DNA of 64,000 nucleotides, taken from the NCBI RefSeq assembly GCF_004152935.1, contig NZ_SETE01000001.1, positions 186,001 to 250,000 on the forward strand, written 5' to 3'. A program made the translations under genes and the position numbers. This DNA comes from Brumimicrobium glaciale. Its GTDB lineage: Bacteria > Bacteroidota > Bacteroidia > Flavobacteriales_D > Crocinitomicaceae. The notes beneath the pieces are model-generated. The model did no database searches, had not been told where the DNA came from, and saw only the letters and a list, made by a program, of their open reading frames with translations. Positions within the stretch are counted from its first letter, which is position 1; each line of letters begins with the position of its first letter. Below are positions 62,341 through 64,000 of this stretch, one piece after another.

Positions 62341-63510
62341 ATGAATTCAAACATACAATACATCGACAATACAGCTTCTTTTGAGGAAGTAGTGAAATCT
62401 TTATCTACCAAAAATGAGATTTGCATAGATTTAGAATTTGATAAAAATCATTTTCGATATGGTTTCAACCTTTGTTTAATGCAGATTTTCGATGGAGAAA
62501 ATTGTTATTTAATTGATCCATTGAAAGGGTTGAATATTGAACTTATCTTTCCTATTCTCGAGAATCCATCCATTCAGATTATTTGTTTTGCTTTCAATGA
62601 AGATATGCGCCTATTGCATCATTTAGGTGCAAAACCAAACAATATTGTTGATTTAGGTGTAGCGATGCGCTTATTGAATTACGAAACACTTTCATTAAAT
62701 AATTCTTTATTGGCTGTTCTTGGAGAAGATTTTCCAATCGATACCAAATCTAGTCAGCAGAAAAGCAATTGGTTTCAGCGACCGTTAACTGAGCAACAAC
62801 ATGTTTATGCTGCAGAAGATGTATTTCACCTTCCAGCGCTTAAAAATGAATTAATTAAGAAATTAGAAGAAGAAAATCGCAGCAATTGGTTTGTTGAAGA
62901 AATGGAAGCTTTTAAAAATTACGATTGGTCGGGTGGTGAAAAAGTGGCGTATTTAACAAAGAAAGATCAGAAACTACTTTCCCTTAGAGAATGGATACGT
63001 TTCGAAAAAATAATGGATTACCGAGAAGAACTTGGCGCTTCATTAAGTAGACCAACATATAAAGTGCTAGATAAAAAGATAGCTTTCCTTTTGGCTACTA
63101 AGCCTAAAAAAGTTTCAGAATGGACAGCACTAAAAGGTGTTCACCCAAAACTAAAAGTGGAGAAAGTTCAACATAAAATAGAAGCACTTTTAGAAGAAGC
63201 AGAAAAGGAGATTCAAGAGAACAGAATCACGATGGGACAATCCAGCATTCCAACGTTAACGAACGAACAGCGAATAAAAATCAGCAACAACAGAAGACGC
63301 GTTCAAGACGTAAAAGAAAACTTTTTCACTCCCCTAAAAGAAGAAGTAAAGAATGACTTCGGTGAAAATTACAGTAATTATTTTCTTTCTAACCGCAAAA
63401 TGGTGGAGTATGTAACCGGCGAGCAAGTATTGCTTTCTTATCAAAGAGTGATGATTGAACATATTGCTAAGAAGTTAGGTTTGGAGTTGCCGGGGTTTAT
63501 GTTGGGGTGA
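62341..63510 (+). CDS. rnd: Ribonuclease D
   Basis: The 389-residue protein has the DEDDy exonuclease site: Asp30 and Glu32 in CIDLEF, Asp88 in FAFNEDMRLLHHLG, and Tyr156 with Asp160 in YAAEDVFHL. An HRDC-like helical domain (about 210-290) and a C-terminal extension with SSIPTLTNEQRIKISNNRRR follow. RNase D trims tRNA 3' ends. A decayed copy of the C-terminal part lies at 63833-64000. Start ATG lies 3 bp after the prenyl synthase stop. Confidence 0.9.
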   Translation: MNSNIQYIDNTASFEEVVKSLSTKNEICIDLEFDKNHFRYGFNLCLMQIFDGENCYLIDPLKGLNIELIFPILENPSIQIICFAFNEDMRLLHHLGAKPNNIVDLGVAMRLLNYETLSLNNSLLAVLGEDFPIDTKSSQQKSNWFQRPLTEQQHVYAAEDVFHLPALKNELIKKLEEENRSNWFVEEMEAFKNYDWSGGEKVAYLTKKDQKLLSLREWIRFEKIMDYREELGASLSRPTYKVLDKKIAFLLATKPKKVSEWTALKGVHPKLKVEKVQHKIEALLEEAEKEIQENRITMGQSSIPTLTNEQRIKISNNRRRVQDVKENFFTPLKEEVKNDFGENYSNYFLSNRKMVEYVTGEQVLLSYQRVMIEHIAKKLGLELPGFMLG

Positions 63511-63541
63511 GAAATAGATTAGTTTTTTAAGCTGGCTAAAT

Positions 63542-63733
63542 CTATGCAGTAGCTTCTTTATATTCTTTAAAACTTTTTACTCTAGTCAATCCTTTTCCAG
63601 AATTAGCTTCTACCATTGCTTTTATAGTTTCTTTGTTCGGCTCTTTTTCAATCGTTAATCCCAACTCTTTAGCTAATTGCTCAATTAACTTTAGTTTACT
63701 TTTCGATTTTCCACTCAATGTTATTGATGTCAT
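63542..63733 (-). CDS. Small antitoxin-like protein, no partner seen
   Basis: From ATG at 63733 the product is 63 residues: an N-terminal strand MTSITLSGKSKSKLKLIEQL, a helix ELGLTIEKEPNKETIKAMV and a charged C-terminus (LTRVKSFKEYKEA). This resembles the short DUF2683-like or RelB-like antitoxins found in Bacteroidota. I see no toxin gene on either side; rnd and its decayed copy flank it. An upstream TTG at 63751 lies inside the -7 box and is rejected. Without a partner the antitoxin call is tentative. Confidence 0.6.
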   Translation of the reverse strand: MTSITLSGKSKSKLKLIEQLAKELGLTIEKEPNKETIKAMVEANSGKGLTRVKSFKEYKEATA

Positions 63734-63748
63734 TTTTACTGTTTTAAT

Positions 63749-63756
63749 CAAAGATA
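63749..63756 (-). promoter_or_regulatory. -7 promoter box TATCTTTG of the antitoxin-like gene
   Basis: An exact TAnnTTTG on the minus strand, 15 nt before the ATG at 63733; no convincing -33 element. Confidence 0.5.
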
Positions 63757-63832
63757 CAATATTATTAAAAGATAAAAAAATAGGTATGATTTTAGGGACA
63801 AATTTTAACTAAGTCACCATACTTCAAGGTTC

Positions 63833-64000
63833 CTTTCGGAAGAGAAAGAAACCCTAATAGTCAAATCAAGTATTCCACCACTAACCAACGAACAGGGTTC
63901 GAAAATGAACCTGCAAAGAAATAGAGTTCAAATTGCAAAAGATAAATTCTTTATCCCTATTAAAGAAGAATTAAAAACCGAATTGGGTGAAAATTACAGC
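63833..64000 (+). pseudogene. Decayed duplicate of the RNase D C-terminal region (runs off window)
   Basis: In the frame of 63839 the translation reads EEKETLIVKSSIPPLTNEQ, then about 11 unlike residues, then RNRVQIAKDKFFIPIKEELK and TELGENYS. It parallels the RNase D C-terminus (EEAEKEI...SSIPTLTNEQ, RRRVQDVKENFFTPLKEEVK, NDFGENYS). The frame has a stop at 63806-63808 and no start, so only the tail was copied. It continues beyond the window end. Confidence 0.75.

Overview
The window is AT-rich chromosomal DNA from a member of the Bacteroidota, most likely order Flavobacteriales and perhaps a Crocinitomicaceae/Fluviicola-like lineage (an inference from gene content, not a measured placement). 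Supporting signs are the repeated Bacteroidota-type -7 promoter box TAnnTTTG upstream of many genes, two adjacent RemB-like outer membrane proteins, a DUF5686 protein, a DUF4271-HemD pair, a probable type IX secretion tail, and few Shine-Dalgarno sequences. Gene content is mostly housekeeping and envelope functions, interrupted by many short intergenic repeats. No phage, full-length insertion sequence or CRISPR array is visible.

Layout. 1-2.9 kb: end of a membrane protein gene, a small membrane protein, a VapBC-type toxin-antitoxin pair, a small secreted protein and a lipoprotein related to peptide deformylase. 3.1-9.4 kb: two BamA/TamA-type barrels, a short lipoprotein, a SCO1 protein, a coiled-coil membrane protein and release factor 2 (prfB). 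9.5-11.5 kb: a 108-bp tandem repeat, gcvH, a VanZ-like gene and a TonB protein. 11.6-16.2 kb: a tightly packed deoC-cysQ-remB-like-remB-like operon. 16.4-21 kb: an ABC exporter, a duplicated gene end, an OmpA lipoprotein and a glycosyltransferase. 21.3-24.8 kb: a cyclophilin-FKBP fusion and a DUF5686 protein. 24.9-29.1 kb: a MITE, a radical SAM/SPASM protein and a two-component system. 29.3-35.8 kb: an inorganic-carbon uptake locus (dabB-dabA, two uncharacterised partners and a convergent LysR regulator). 36-43.6 kb: TonB, a complete RND efflux operon and a small His-containing exported protein. 44-52 kb: a CAU-anticodon tRNA, a glutaryl-CoA-dehydrogenase-like enzyme, DUF4271, hemD, PBP1A, a CoA-transferase A subunit without a B subunit, and a GT2 glycosyltransferase. 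52-58.3 kb: a second MITE copy, a large unclassified secreted protein, and a metal module (Cys/His lipoprotein, TonB-dependent receptor, divergent Fur/Zur-type regulator). 58.4-64 kb: an MMPL/HAE3 transporter, polyprenyl synthase, RNase D, a small antitoxin-like gene and a decayed second copy of the RNase D C-terminus running off the window.

The most promising leads are: the DabAB locus, whose small CPDC-containing partner looks to me like a degenerate beta-carbonic-anhydrase fold; the MITE pair, with 8-bp near-identical target duplications and a 60-nt palindrome carrying a compensatory change between copies; several other hairpin repeat families, two members of which sit directly after stop codons; the lipoprotein peptide deformylase homologue; and the Zur-like regulator with an operator-like palindrome in the 50-bp divergent promoter of a TonB receptor. 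Everything was read by eye, so homology calls rest on motifs and remembered family features rather than on searches.
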